DNA of 12,531 nt. Source: an uncultured Gammaproteobacteria bacterium. Its GTDB lineage: Bacteria > Pseudomonadota > Gammaproteobacteria > SZUA-140. The stretch spans positions 1 through 12,531 of the forward strand of contig CALZMY010000214.1 of NCBI GenBank assembly GCA_945788675.1, read 5' to 3'. The notes beneath the pieces were generated by a model, which was not told where the DNA came from, made no database searches, and was given only the letters and a program-made list of their open reading frames with translations. The position numbers and the translations under genes were made by a program. Below are positions 1 to 7,054 of the stretch, piece by piece. Within the stretch, counting starts at the first letter, position 1. Every line of letters begins with the position of its first letter.

Positions 1-721
1 GTGCAAGTTTCAAATCACCTGAATCCAGCGCTACCTTAGCCTTATTGAGGCGCTCATGAGCGTCGGTATAGGCAACTTTAGCCTTGTCATTATCACTATT
101 AGCCACTCGCGTTGCCGCCGACGACTGACTCACAAACATATCCGCGAAGCTAATTTTCTGCTTTACCGTGCGCTCGGAAATCGGTTTGGGTGGCTTGGTG
201 GCTGGAAAACTGGAGGTATCGATCTTACCCAGTACCACCTTATCTTCCTCACCAGGATTCGCAACATGGATCTTACCACCCATGTAGCTATGATTGCGGC
301 ATGCATAATAGAGCTCTTTGGGGGTTTTATTAGAGGTCTCAAGCGTCACAATACCCGCATAGGTAAAGTTACCCTGCACCCCTTCGGCAAGTACCGATGC
401 GCCACGGCCGACTGCTTCTGTCGATAGATAAAAATCGTGCTGGATATCGGTTTCGACACGAAAGGCATAACTTTTCCCTCGAGTGAGTACCAGCTCCTTA
501 CCCCCCACGCCATCCACATCCATGCCAAGCTTATGCCCCACACCATGAAATGGGTGAGACGCTAGCTTATCTTGTGAGGTAACCACAAAAATCTTCGAGA
601 TTTCAAGCTGTTCTTCTTCGCCCCAGTCATCAGCAGCAGCATAACCAGGGGCCGCTAGCGCAAGCAAGATCAACATCGTCCCGGACTTAACAGGGGAGTG
701 CTTCAGAAATGGTATTTGCAT
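1..721 (-). CDS. Periplasmic cupredoxin-like protein, C-terminus cut by the window edge
   Basis: This frame is open from an ATG at 721 to the left edge, giving 240 residues without a stop, so the gene is partial at its 3' end. Seen: a signal peptide (hydrophobic residues 16-28, Ala-rich cleavage region near 27-30), then a beta-rich domain of about residues 38-155 ending in the motif Y-Y-A-C-R-N-H-S-Y-M-G-G. Cys141, His144 and Met147, with His95 in a Q-H-D-F-Y-L context, have the spacing expected of cupredoxin type-1 copper ligands. After a Pro-rich linker (172-181) comes an Ala/Lys-rich, probably helical tail. An AAGGA ribosome-binding site lies 11 bases before the ATG. Inference: a secreted blue-copper-like electron carrier. 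It follows the cytochrome/porin operon on the same strand, suggesting a redox partner role. Copper binding is not proven; a structural cupredoxin fold without copper is the main alternative. Confidence 0.72.
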   Translation of the reverse strand, partial: MQIPFLKHSPVKSGTMLILLALAAPGYAAADDWGEEEQLEISKIFVVTSQDKLASHPFHGVGHKLGMDVDGVGGKELVLTRGKSYAFRVETDIQHDFYLSTEAVGRGASVLAEGVQGNFTYAGIVTLETSNKTPKELYYACRNHSYMGGKIHVANPGEEDKVVLGKIDTSSFPATKPPKPISERTVKQKISFADMFVSQSSAATRVANSDNDKAKVAYTDAHERLNKAKVALDSGDLKLA

Positions 722-773
722 GGTTTCAATAATCCTTAAAAATTAACGCTATAATTAATCCAGACTGAAACAC

Positions 774-802
774 ATTATACGGAACACCGGGCGATGACCT
801 CA
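774..802 (-). promoter_or_regulatory. Candidate promoter of the cupredoxin-like gene
   Basis: On the minus strand a perfect TATAAT hexamer lies at 774-779, about 53 bases upstream of the ATG at 721. The matching -35 position (around 797-802, TGAGGT) is a poor match to TTGACA, so an activator may be needed or the box may be chance. The gap of 136 bp to the preceding cytochrome gene makes a separate promoter reasonable. Confidence 0.35.
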
Positions 803-810
803 CCCGGTGT
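784..810 (-). terminator. Hairpin after the cytochrome operon, possible terminator or attenuator
   Basis: A perfect 8-bp inverted repeat (ACACCGGG / CCCGGTGT) with an 11-base loop lies 48-74 bases after the stop codon of the last cytochrome gene. On the minus strand it is not followed by a T-run, so it is not a textbook intrinsic terminator. It overlaps the spacer of the TATAAT promoter at 774-802. It could protect the 3' end of the cytochrome mRNA or weaken readthrough into the cupredoxin gene. Confidence 0.4.
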
Positions 811-857
811 ACGTCTATAGCCTTAGAATATGTACCAGCTCGAATTAATTATGTCGG

Positions 858-1526
858 TTATTTCCAGGGATTCTTCAGTGTTGCTTCACTCAACGGTGGC
901 TGCCAATCTGCTGGTTTAGGCTTAGAGTGACATTTGCGACAGGTCTTGGTCTCTACTGGAAATGAGACCTTACCGTGACATACGCCACATTTTTGTCCCA
1001 GCAAGATAGCTGACATGCTGATCTGATTCGCAAGTCTTTGCGGTTTAAAGATCGCAGGATGGCAGTTTGAGCAGAAAAGCCACTCTGTGTGCTGACGGTG
1101 AGGAAACACCACATCAGGGACAGAGGCCTTCACTGGACGCACAATATCCAGATCCATGACAAAGGGTTCTTCATTTGGATCAGCACGATCCCAACGAGGA
1201 CGCAATTTACCCTGATCAAGCGCTTTTACCCAATCAACATAGTTACCAAACTCAGACGTTGGCAATCCTTTGTACGCTTCCAGCGGATGCTGCAACGAAT
1301 GTGTCGCCTCATTTTCAGGGTCATGAATGCCATCTTCAGCAGGCGGCAGGTTACGTGACTTAGGCTTCTTCAGGTTAAGGTTAAAAGTATTAGGCCCAGA
1401 TACTTCAGCCAGCATCAGTGGCGCCGCTTTATCCCCTACCTCAGTAGCATGGCTTTGTGCATTCCACATAAATGCAGCCATCAGAACTGCACATGAAAAG
1501 GAAATAGCTTTTGTTTTTTGATTCAT
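858..1526 (-). CDS. Triheme c7-type cytochrome with long N-terminal extension
   Basis: A 222-residue secreted cytochrome. Residues 1-27 form a signal peptide (charged MNQKTK, hydrophobic core, cleavage near S-H-A). Three c-type heme sites are visible: C152-S-N-C-H156, C180-G-V-C-H184 and C196-R-K-C-H200, with F-P-H-x2-H (141-146) supplying likely distal histidines. The spacing matches the compact triheme c7-type domain also found in the neighbouring gene. Residues 30-135 are heme-free and of unknown role; this extension is what distinguishes the protein from its neighbour, and it may dock to the barrel or a partner. An AAGGAAG ribosome-binding site precedes the ATG, and the gene starts only 12 bases after the stop of the upstream triheme cytochrome, so the two are co-transcribed. 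Role inferred: periplasmic or outer-membrane-associated electron relay. It has no lipobox. Confidence 0.9.
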   Translation of the reverse strand: MNQKTKAISFSCAVLMAAFMWNAQSHATEVGDKAAPLMLAEVSGPNTFNLNLKKPKSRNLPPAEDGIHDPENEATHSLQHPLEAYKGLPTSEFGNYVDWVKALDQGKLRPRWDRADPNEEPFVMDLDIVRPVKASVPDVVFPHRQHTEWLFCSNCHPAIFKPQRLANQISMSAILLGQKCGVCHGKVSFPVETKTCRKCHSKPKPADWQPPLSEATLKNPWK

Positions 1527-1538
1527 GGCTCGCTTCCT

Positions 1539-1976
1539 TTATTTCTTGGTGTCATTAGCTTGAAGCGGCTTATATGCCGGCGCAATCAGACGCTGCACCG
1601 TACTGCCGTGGAAGTGGGTTGGTGTCCCCGGATTACCGGAGTGGCACATGGCACAGTTCTCGACCGACCATGAAATCTCACCGTTATGACAGGCGCCGCA
1701 GAACTTGCCATCAATGATCTTAGCCATGGTAATCTTGTTACCACCTGCCTTAAAGGCAAAGCCCAGATCCGCATGACAAACCTTGCAGCGGAAACGGATG
1801 CGATGGAACCAGTGCGGGAAAACTGCCGGGCGCATGCCCGCCGCATCGGCATAATTATTGATCACGACGTCGGCATACTCTGCTTGCGCAGGCTGTGGGA
1901 CCCCCACAGCTCCCATATAGGCCAACACCCCTATGATCATCGATTTCAACACATTACGCTTGATCTTAGATGACAT
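1539..1976 (-). CDS. Small triheme c7-type cytochrome c
   Basis: A 145-residue secreted cytochrome with signal peptide 1-32 (S-S-K-I-K-R-N start, hydrophobic core, cleavage after A-Q-A). Heme-binding motifs: C64-K-V-C-H68, C93-G-A-C-H97 and C108-A-M-C-H112; F-P-H-W-F-H (53-58) gives candidate axial histidines. The order F-P-H-x2-H, CxxCH, CxxCH, CxxCH is that of the c7 triheme domain (known from Geobacter-type electron-transfer proteins). A strong GAGGAGAG ribosome-binding site sits before the ATG. It lies between the beta-barrel gene and a second, longer triheme cytochrome, and the duplicated domain suggests an ancient gene duplication. Likely job: shuttling electrons through the periplasm to or from the outer-membrane barrel. 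The exact position in the cell is inferred. Confidence 0.9.
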   Translation of the reverse strand: MSSKIKRNVLKSMIIGVLAYMGAVGVPQPAQAEYADVVINNYADAAGMRPAVFPHWFHRIRFRCKVCHADLGFAFKAGGNKITMAKIIDGKFCGACHNGEISWSVENCAMCHSGNPGTPTHFHGSTVQRLIAPAYKPLQANDTKK

Positions 1977-1991
1977 ACCAAACTCTCTCCT

Positions 1992-2019
1992 CGTAATTTA
2001 CGCTTATGCTCTTATTATA
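1992..2019 (-). promoter_or_regulatory. Possible internal promoter before the triheme cytochromes
   Basis: In the 66-bp gap after the barrel gene the minus strand carries TATAAT at 2014-2019 and an 11-base palindrome CGTAA-A-TTACG at 1992-2002, just before the GAGGAGAG ribosome-binding site. No good -35 hexamer is present at 16-18 bp. It could boost expression of the two cytochromes relative to the barrel, but chance in an AT-rich gap is possible. Confidence 0.25.
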
Positions 2020-2042
2020 TATGAGGCCAGCGACGTCTGTCG

Positions 2043-3833
2043 TCAGAAACGCCGCGTAACCTGAAAGTACACTAAACTATAATCCTGCTCCCCAGCATCT
2101 ATCAGGCGCCAACTTGCCCTAGTATCTACTAGACCGACACTATAATCCAGTCGGTTTTCCCACTCAGAGCGATCAACCCCCCGATCTTCCGAGGCGCGTG
2201 ACAGTCGTAGATCCGAACCGAAACGCAGTCGCGGCGCCCCAAACAGCCTGGAATGCTGATAATTCAACGATCCTGTGGTGGTGGTTGATGTCTCGCTGTC
2301 ATCCTGCCCAGAAAAATTCTGGCGCACGCTCTGTGCCGTTATATTCCCCGTCAGCGAGCTACGACGGGTCAGATTCTGTGTCCGGGAGATCTGCATATTG
2401 ACCAGTTGTTGATCACTATCACTGTCCCCAAAGTTGTGCGCATCCGAAATCGTTAATGCCGCATAGGTGCTGCCACTGCCACCATAGCTGTCCCAGCCGA
2501 GCGTGGCGGAATGGTCAAGACGCTGCGTGTCAGAGTCTACATCCCCCCCCTCAAAGGCCATGCTAGCCGCCTGACTTAAACTCAAACGAAGTGTCGAGCT
2601 TTTATCGTCATTCAACCACGCACGGTTCGCATCATGTCCCAGGTTCGCACTCAGCGTATTTCGGTCCTCGTCCTCGGTTCCTTGCATCTGCGCCGCAGCA
2701 GAGGCATACCACTGATATCCCGCCCCCCCAAGGACCTCATGAATATCTGACTGCAACAATGCGCCGACTCGTCCCAGGTGGGAATTGTTGTCATTAGTGC
2801 CATTGTCATTGATTGAAAAATTCACATTGGCATCAAAACGAAGATTTTTGCTGTACTGATACATCCCGCCGGCCGTGGCGTTCATACTCAATAACTCTGT
2901 TTCATTATTGATCACGCTGGGGCCGGTATTGGTAGAACCGGCATCACTGTCTAAATTAAATATCCTGACGCCGGCACTCGCAGTCACTGGCCGGTCAGTT
3001 GGACGCCAGAAGATAAAGCTCGATACCTGCTCACTAGTGGTCTCACGTTCACCATTACTGAACACCACCGCCGATGGCTCGCTCTCGGTCTCATAATTGT
3101 AGTAATCGGCCGAGGTATCTACCCTGACGGCACGTGTCGGATAATAAAAATGATCACCACTCAGCGTGATATTAGTCGACTCCTGACTCAGCGTGGCGCG
3201 GTCAATCACTTTATAGCTGCCACGCAGCTGTAGACGATTTTTGTCCCAGCTGATATCGCCATTGCCGCCCAGCAACCAGTCACTGTACTTCTCACTGTTG
3301 GTGGATTTCCACTCATTGTTATCGTAGTTAAATTGATAGCGCCCTGCCTTGCGCAAATCCAGGCTCTGTCGAATCGATAAACGTCTCGTTTCAAACTCTC
3401 GGCTACCCGCAGCCGTCAATGGACTGGTAATCGTATTCACGGTATCCACCCGACTATCATTGACCTGATATGAAATTGACAACGGAAAACGACTCTGCGG
3501 GATCACATTAAGGTTCAGCTCACCGGTGATCAGCGTCGTGGTACTGTCATTGATATTAGCGTTCGAAGTCAGGCTGTAATCTGTCTTATCCTGCGTCACC
3601 CGCAGATTCGCGTCCACTGTCGCAATCCACGGCTGCGACAGGTATGTCTGTCCACGTATCGCACCACGCAACTGATTACTGACGGTCTCCTCGGTATCGC
3701 TCTTCATCAAGCGATAGGCATAGCCCACCTCACCGGAGAGATCGACAGGTGCGGCCAGCGTGGCGAGCGGGCACAGCAGTGCCGCACTGGCGATCAGACT
3801 AACATGTCTCTGACCTGCCATTCGTCTAGCCAT
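2043..3833 (-). CDS. Outer-membrane beta-barrel protein, candidate conduit porin
   Basis: A 596-residue protein with a signal peptide (1-28, ending L-A-A before P-V-D-L-S-G). The rest is almost entirely alternating polar/hydrophobic segments rich in Ser, Thr, Asn, Asp, Tyr and Arg, with no CxxCH motif and no Cys-rich region, and it ends in aromatic Phe (V-T-R-R-F), as outer-membrane barrels recognised by BamA usually do. Length and composition would allow a large barrel of 20 or more strands. Context: downstream of a prolyl isomerase and a tetraheme cytochrome, upstream of two triheme cytochromes. This is the position of the porin in porin-cytochrome conduits (MtrB, PioB or Omb type). I cannot assign it to any of those families by motif; an exopolysaccharide-linked outer-membrane protein is the alternative. 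The start is fixed by an in-frame TAG just before the ATG; the ribosome-binding site is weak. Confidence 0.82.
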   Translation of the reverse strand: MARRMAGQRHVSLIASAALLCPLATLAAPVDLSGEVGYAYRLMKSDTEETVSNQLRGAIRGQTYLSQPWIATVDANLRVTQDKTDYSLTSNANINDSTTTLITGELNLNVIPQSRFPLSISYQVNDSRVDTVNTITSPLTAAGSREFETRRLSIRQSLDLRKAGRYQFNYDNNEWKSTNSEKYSDWLLGGNGDISWDKNRLQLRGSYKVIDRATLSQESTNITLSGDHFYYPTRAVRVDTSADYYNYETESEPSAVVFSNGERETTSEQVSSFIFWRPTDRPVTASAGVRIFNLDSDAGSTNTGPSVINNETELLSMNATAGGMYQYSKNLRFDANVNFSINDNGTNDNNSHLGRVGALLQSDIHEVLGGAGYQWYASAAAQMQGTEDEDRNTLSANLGHDANRAWLNDDKSSTLRLSLSQAASMAFEGGDVDSDTQRLDHSATLGWDSYGGSGSTYAALTISDAHNFGDSDSDQQLVNMQISRTQNLTRRSSLTGNITAQSVRQNFSGQDDSETSTTTTGSLNYQHSRLFGAPRLRFGSDLRLSRASEDRGVDRSEWENRLDYSVGLVDTRASWRLIDAGEQDYSLVYFQVTRRF

Positions 3834-3903
3834 CTAGCTCACACTTATCTAACGTCACAATCACTACTTGCAACGACCGCATGATAATCAGAACAACCCC
3901 CTA

Positions 3904-4890
3904 CTAATTGTTCGTTGGTAACAGCAATGGATCTCTTACCGAAACGTCGGCACTGCTGCGCATCTCATCAATAAACTTACGCCAATTTTTATCACTTATT
4001 TCACGAACATACAGTTCCTGCGCACGTTCTGCGACACGCTCGAACGGGTTCAACACTGGCACCACCCGCTCTTCAACCCTGAATATCGCAACTCCTTTTA
4101 GCAATCGAACGGCCCCTGAAACCTCTCCCGGTTTCACCCCATCGATCACCCGTTGCGCCTCATCCGCCAACATTCCTTTGTGTACATAACCCAGATCACC
4201 GCCCTTTAGCGCAGATCCGTCACTTGAGTGGAGGCGTGCCATCTCCGCAAAATCACCCCCTTGCTGTAGCTGCTTGATCAGACGCTGCGCCTCATCAAGC
4301 GCCGCCTGCCACCGCGCTGCCTGCGCCCATGGCTCAACCCCCAGCAGAATCAACGACACCCGTAACCGCTCCGGCGTCGTAAACTTTTCAGGGTTGGCTC
4401 GATAATAGGCCATCACCCCCGCCTCATCCGAGGCATCCACCTGCCTCACCTGTGCCTCAAGCTGCTCAAGCTGGCTCTGCTCTTCCACCTGCGGTCGAAG
4501 CTCCGCAAGCATCCCCTCACGTTGCGCCTTCCAGTGTGGGCGAGACTCATAACGCGCCTCTATTGAGGCCAGCTGCGCCTTAACCCTCTCCGGGTCCGCC
4601 ACTATCTGTCGCTCACGCACCACCGCGCGAAGCAGTGCCTGATCAATCAACCGTTGCGCCACTTCCTTGCGAAATTCCGCCTCTTGCTCTGCGGGAATAT
4701 CCCCGTGAAAAAAACGCTGCCGCTTCCCCACATGCAGAAACGTATCAAACGTCTGCTGCGAAATTATCTCACCATCGACGACCGCAAAAACATCACTCGC
4801 CAATGGCGGCTGCGTCGAGTCCGTTATCGCCTCTCCCGCCAATAACGGCGCACTCATCAAACCAAGTACAAACAGCACCACCCCCCTCAT
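3904..4890 (-). CDS. Periplasmic parvulin-type peptidyl-prolyl cis-trans isomerase (SurA/PpiC-like)
   Basis: About 328 residues. The N-terminus M-R-G-V-V-L-F-V-L-G-L is a signal peptide with cleavage near L-L-A-G. Next comes a SurA-N-like helical chaperone segment (about residues 30-150: V-V-D-G-E-I-I-S, then a long charged helix region), then a rotamase domain (about 171-273) with the typical G-G-D-F-A-E-M-A-R-x-H-S-S-D-x-S-A-x-x-G-G-D-L-G-Y core, and a short helical tail. It catalyses proline cis-trans isomerisation and probably chaperones exported proteins. I choose ATG 4890 because AGGTGG lies 5 bases before it; an in-frame GTG at 4899 directly follows the upstream stop codon (4902-4900) and is less likely. 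Its place between cytochrome and barrel genes suggests a dedicated folding factor for the barrel or the cytochromes. The gene is probably translationally coupled to the cytochrome. Confidence 0.9.
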   Translation of the reverse strand: MRGVVLFVLGLMSAPLLAGEAITDSTQPPLASDVFAVVDGEIISQQTFDTFLHVGKRQRFFHGDIPAEQEAEFRKEVAQRLIDQALLRAVVRERQIVADPERVKAQLASIEARYESRPHWKAQREGMLAELRPQVEEQSQLEQLEAQVRQVDASDEAGVMAYYRANPEKFTTPERLRVSLILLGVEPWAQAARWQAALDEAQRLIKQLQQGGDFAEMARLHSSDGSALKGGDLGYVHKGMLADEAQRVIDGVKPGEVSGAVRLLKGVAIFRVEERVVPVLNPFERVAERAQELYVREISDKNWRKFIDEMRSSADVSVRDPLLLPTNN

Positions 4891-4899
4891 ACCGACCAC

Positions 4900-5739
4900 C
4901 TACTTAGCGTGACAGGTGAGACAGACCGCGCTTCCTACGGGATCGATCCTCAAAAATGTTGGATTGTAGTCCACATGGGGGTCATGACACGAGGCACATT
5001 CCACGTAAGGCTGCAGCTCGCCAACATTGGTGCCACGCGTTCCCACACGCGAATAGAGCTTCATATCTCGTTTGCTAAATGCAGCCTCCGGGTGCTCACG
5101 ACTATCCACCCACCACACACGCCCGGTACTCAGTCGCTCGGTACTCGGGGGGTTAAAATCGATATCGACACGGGGCCGTCCACTGGGATATGACTCTGAG
5201 TAACCACCGCCGGCATACTGAATCCCGATCGGGTGATCATTGGTTAAATCCTTGCCCAGATTCGTAACCACATCCACCGGTCCGATACGCCCCTGCGTGG
5301 CGGCCGCCTGGCCACTCCAGTCGCCCGCCGAGAATGAGAAATTATCTGATAACGATCCCGGTTCGTTGATCATTGAATCCATCGCCTGCGAACCATCGTG
5401 ACACGAAAGACAGGCAATCGAGACCGAGCCTACCGGCTCAACATTGGCATCCAGCGTGGTGGTACCCATCTGGTCGTAGGTCTGAAAACCCGCTGGATCG
5501 AGGTGGCGATTCCAGATCGGCACCGCGGCCGAGGCATCACCCCCGTGAGGCGTGTGGCAGAAGACACAGATCTCTTCAGTACCACTGAAATTGCTGGCCG
5601 CATTAAGGCCGCTACTGCCAAGATTATGTTTGGTGTTGTAGACGCCGGCGACAGCACACATAGTAGGCAACAACAGGCCCACCAGGACTCCACCCAGCAA
5701 ATGCCCGTTAATACGGGCTCCCCCACCACATCTTGTCAT
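4900..5739 (-). CDS. Tetraheme cytochrome c (c3-like), first gene of the conduit operon
   Basis: A 279-residue secreted cytochrome from the ATG at 5739. Four CxxCH motifs are seen: C58-V-F-C-H, C110-L-S-C-H, C248-A-S-C-H and C273-L-T-C-H, the last ending the protein (…H-A-K). The C-x2-C-H-T-P-H and C-x2-C-H-D-P-H contexts are typical of doubled-CxxCH multiheme cytochromes. A long heme-free stretch (about 120-240) separates the N- and C-terminal heme pairs, as if two small heme modules were joined by a linker domain. An in-frame ATG at 5775 gives 12 extra residues but lacks a ribosome-binding site; at 5739 AGGTGGAG lies 12 bases upstream and the signal peptide (hydrophobic to C-A-V-A) is better placed. 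No lipobox is obvious. It leads the operon with the prolyl isomerase and barrel; a periplasmic or surface electron donor/acceptor role is inferred. Confidence 0.9.
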   Translation of the reverse strand: MTRCGGGARINGHLLGGVLVGLLLPTMCAVAGVYNTKHNLGSSGLNAASNFSGTEEICVFCHTPHGGDASAAVPIWNRHLDPAGFQTYDQMGTTTLDANVEPVGSVSIACLSCHDGSQAMDSMINEPGSLSDNFSFSAGDWSGQAAATQGRIGPVDVVTNLGKDLTNDHPIGIQYAGGGYSESYPSGRPRVDIDFNPPSTERLSTGRVWWVDSREHPEAAFSKRDMKLYSRVGTRGTNVGELQPYVECASCHDPHVDYNPTFLRIDPVGSAVCLTCHAK

Positions 5740-5803
5740 AATTTTTATTATCTCCACCTGCCTTGTACCAAGCATCTGAAAAAGCTATAGATACAAGCCG
5801 TAA

Positions 5804-5842
5804 TTTATAGCACAACGAGGTAAATTAGTGCACCTCTAATTT
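5804..5842 (-). promoter_or_regulatory. Candidate promoter and operator of the cytochrome/porin operon
   Basis: On the minus strand an extended -10 element TGC-TATAAA occupies 5804-5812. Where the -35 element should be there is instead a perfect inverted repeat, AAATTAG-N7-CTAATTT, at 5822-5842. A symmetrical site over the -35 region is the usual layout for a regulator-controlled promoter. The transcript would begin near 5797, about 58 bases before the ATG at 5739. The regulator is unknown; the repeat does not match FNR, Fur or LexA consensus. Confidence 0.4.
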
Positions 5843-5875
5843 TAGCAACTCCCGCTAACCTCCTCTTTTCCTCAC

Positions 5876-5904
5876 AAAAAAAATGGGCACCCGAAGGCGC
5901 CCAT
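5876..5904 (-). terminator. Intrinsic terminator of the upstream porin gene
   Basis: Minus strand: a 9-bp stem (ATGGGCGCC / GGTGCCCAT) closed by a TTCG tetraloop and followed by eight T. The one non-Watson-Crick pair is G-U on the minus-strand RNA but A-C on the other strand, which fits minus-strand transcription. It sits 29 bases after the porin stop codon and separates that gene from the cytochrome operon. Confidence 0.93.
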
Positions 5905-5932
5905 CTTAATTCTGCCAATACAGTAAGTAAAA

Positions 5933-7003
5933 TTACTTAGTACTGAACTTCTTCTTCAGACCAAATGAAAGCGCTGAAATTGTCTTACCCGTTTTACCTT
6001 TCATGTCCTTCAGACCATACGTTGCGTTGTCGTCATTATCCGTCGCGGTGTAGATCACATAAAGACTGGTATTCTTAGAATACGACTGGTAGGCACTTAG
6101 TGCATAATGAGTTGCGCCAGTATCTGCCGCATTATCCAGGTCGTCCGCCTGACCATAAGCCGCCTTCAATGTTGTATTGCCCATTTTGTGCGCAGCATTC
6201 AGGTAAACTGCGCTGCGAGCCTGACCATTTACCGCACCAGTCGAGACTTCAATATCTTCATAGACCAGACCAACTTTCGTACCCTGCCCTAGGTCCCAGC
6301 GCCCAACCAATTTGGTACCCGAAACATCTTCAAATGTTGCGCCGACAGCCTTCGCATCATTCTTTGTTTCAGTCGCAAGCGCAGCGTAGAACGGCCCTTT
6401 ATCATAGCTTACCGCAACGCTGATAACGCTCAGCTCAGGCGCTATCAGTTTATCAGGCAGCGCATCCTCAGCAGTATCTGTCGTATAAGAAAGATCAAGC
6501 TTCACCCCCCCCATTTTAGGCGTTGAATACCAGATCGTATTATTTAGACGGTTATCGAACTCTTTTTCACCGTTTGCGATACCCACAATCACATTATGAT
6601 CTGCACGAGAATTAGAGAAGATATCGATCTTACTTGAAGCCTTCTTCATTGGGGTACTTAGATTACCCGCTTTAAGCAAACCCCAGCTTCCTTTCAAGCC
6701 ACCGTAGGTATCACGCCCTTTTACAGTAAGATCACCATTATCAAGTTCCACTTCAGTCTCATACTGCCAGATCACCGAAAGGTTATCACTGAGCTTCTCA
6801 CTACCCTTAAAGCCGAGCTTGGAGGTATTGCTGTTCACTGATAGCGCGCTGTCTTCATTCGTCGTCGATGTGTTTTCATTATCAGAAAAATCGATCGACA
6901 TGTGCACTTCACCATACACCTCTCCATCGATCGCCTGCGCCGCGATTGGCAATGATGCCAACGTCCCTGCTGCTACAAATACCGCCAATTTTTTCTTGTT
7001 CAC
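5933..7003 (-). CDS. Gram-negative general porin (trimeric porin type)
   Basis: A 356-residue outer-membrane porin that lets small hydrophilic solutes diffuse in. Signal peptide 1-24 (M-N-K-K-K-L, core V-F-V-A-A-G-T-L, cleavage after A-Q-A). The mature start I-D-G-E-V-Y-G-E-V-H, the G-S-E-K-L-S-D-N-L-S-V-I-W-Q-Y-E-T segment and the G-R-D-T-Y-G-G-L-K-G-S-W-G-L-L-K-A-G-N segment are the hallmarks of the Gram-negative porin family, and the length is typical. The start codon is GTG at 7003, supported by a strong GAGGAGGAG ribosome-binding site 8 bases upstream. The C-terminus (K-K-K-F-S-T-K) lacks the usual terminal aromatic residue but has Phe four residues from the end. It is a single-gene unit between its own promoter and terminator. 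A Fur-box-like site upstream suggests iron control. Substrate unknown. Confidence 0.92.
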   Translation of the reverse strand: MNKKKLAVFVAAGTLASLPIAAQAIDGEVYGEVHMSIDFSDNENTSTTNEDSALSVNSNTSKLGFKGSEKLSDNLSVIWQYETEVELDNGDLTVKGRDTYGGLKGSWGLLKAGNLSTPMKKASSKIDIFSNSRADHNVIVGIANGEKEFDNRLNNTIWYSTPKMGGVKLDLSYTTDTAEDALPDKLIAPELSVISVAVSYDKGPFYAALATETKNDAKAVGATFEDVSGTKLVGRWDLGQGTKVGLVYEDIEVSTGAVNGQARSAVYLNAAHKMGNTTLKAAYGQADDLDNAADTGATHYALSAYQSYSKNTSLYVIYTATDNDDNATYGLKDMKGKTGKTISALSFGLKKKFSTK

Positions 7004-7054
7004 CTTAAACTCCTCCTCAACAATAAAATAAAATATCTCACGAACCTAAACCCT

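Noticed and set aside
56..427. Plus-strand open frame, and the short minus-strand frame at 346-546
   Set aside because: Both overlap the minus-strand cupredoxin-like frame, which has a signal peptide, ribosome-binding site and copper-site motif.
784..810. Strong rho-independent terminator
   Set aside because: The hairpin is perfect but lacks a T-run on the minus strand, so it is only listed with low confidence.
1686..1973. Open frames opposite or shifted against the cytochrome, isomerase, barrel and porin genes
   Set aside because: They overlap well-supported genes completely and show no family motifs or ribosome-binding sites.
2043..3833. MtrB or PioB by name
   Set aside because: No diagnostic CxxC or family motif could be seen; the conduit role rests on context only, so no gene symbol was given.
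5430..5729. Minus-strand open frame shifted inside the tetraheme cytochrome
   Set aside because: The CxxCH-containing frame is clearly the coding one; this frame has no recognisable features.
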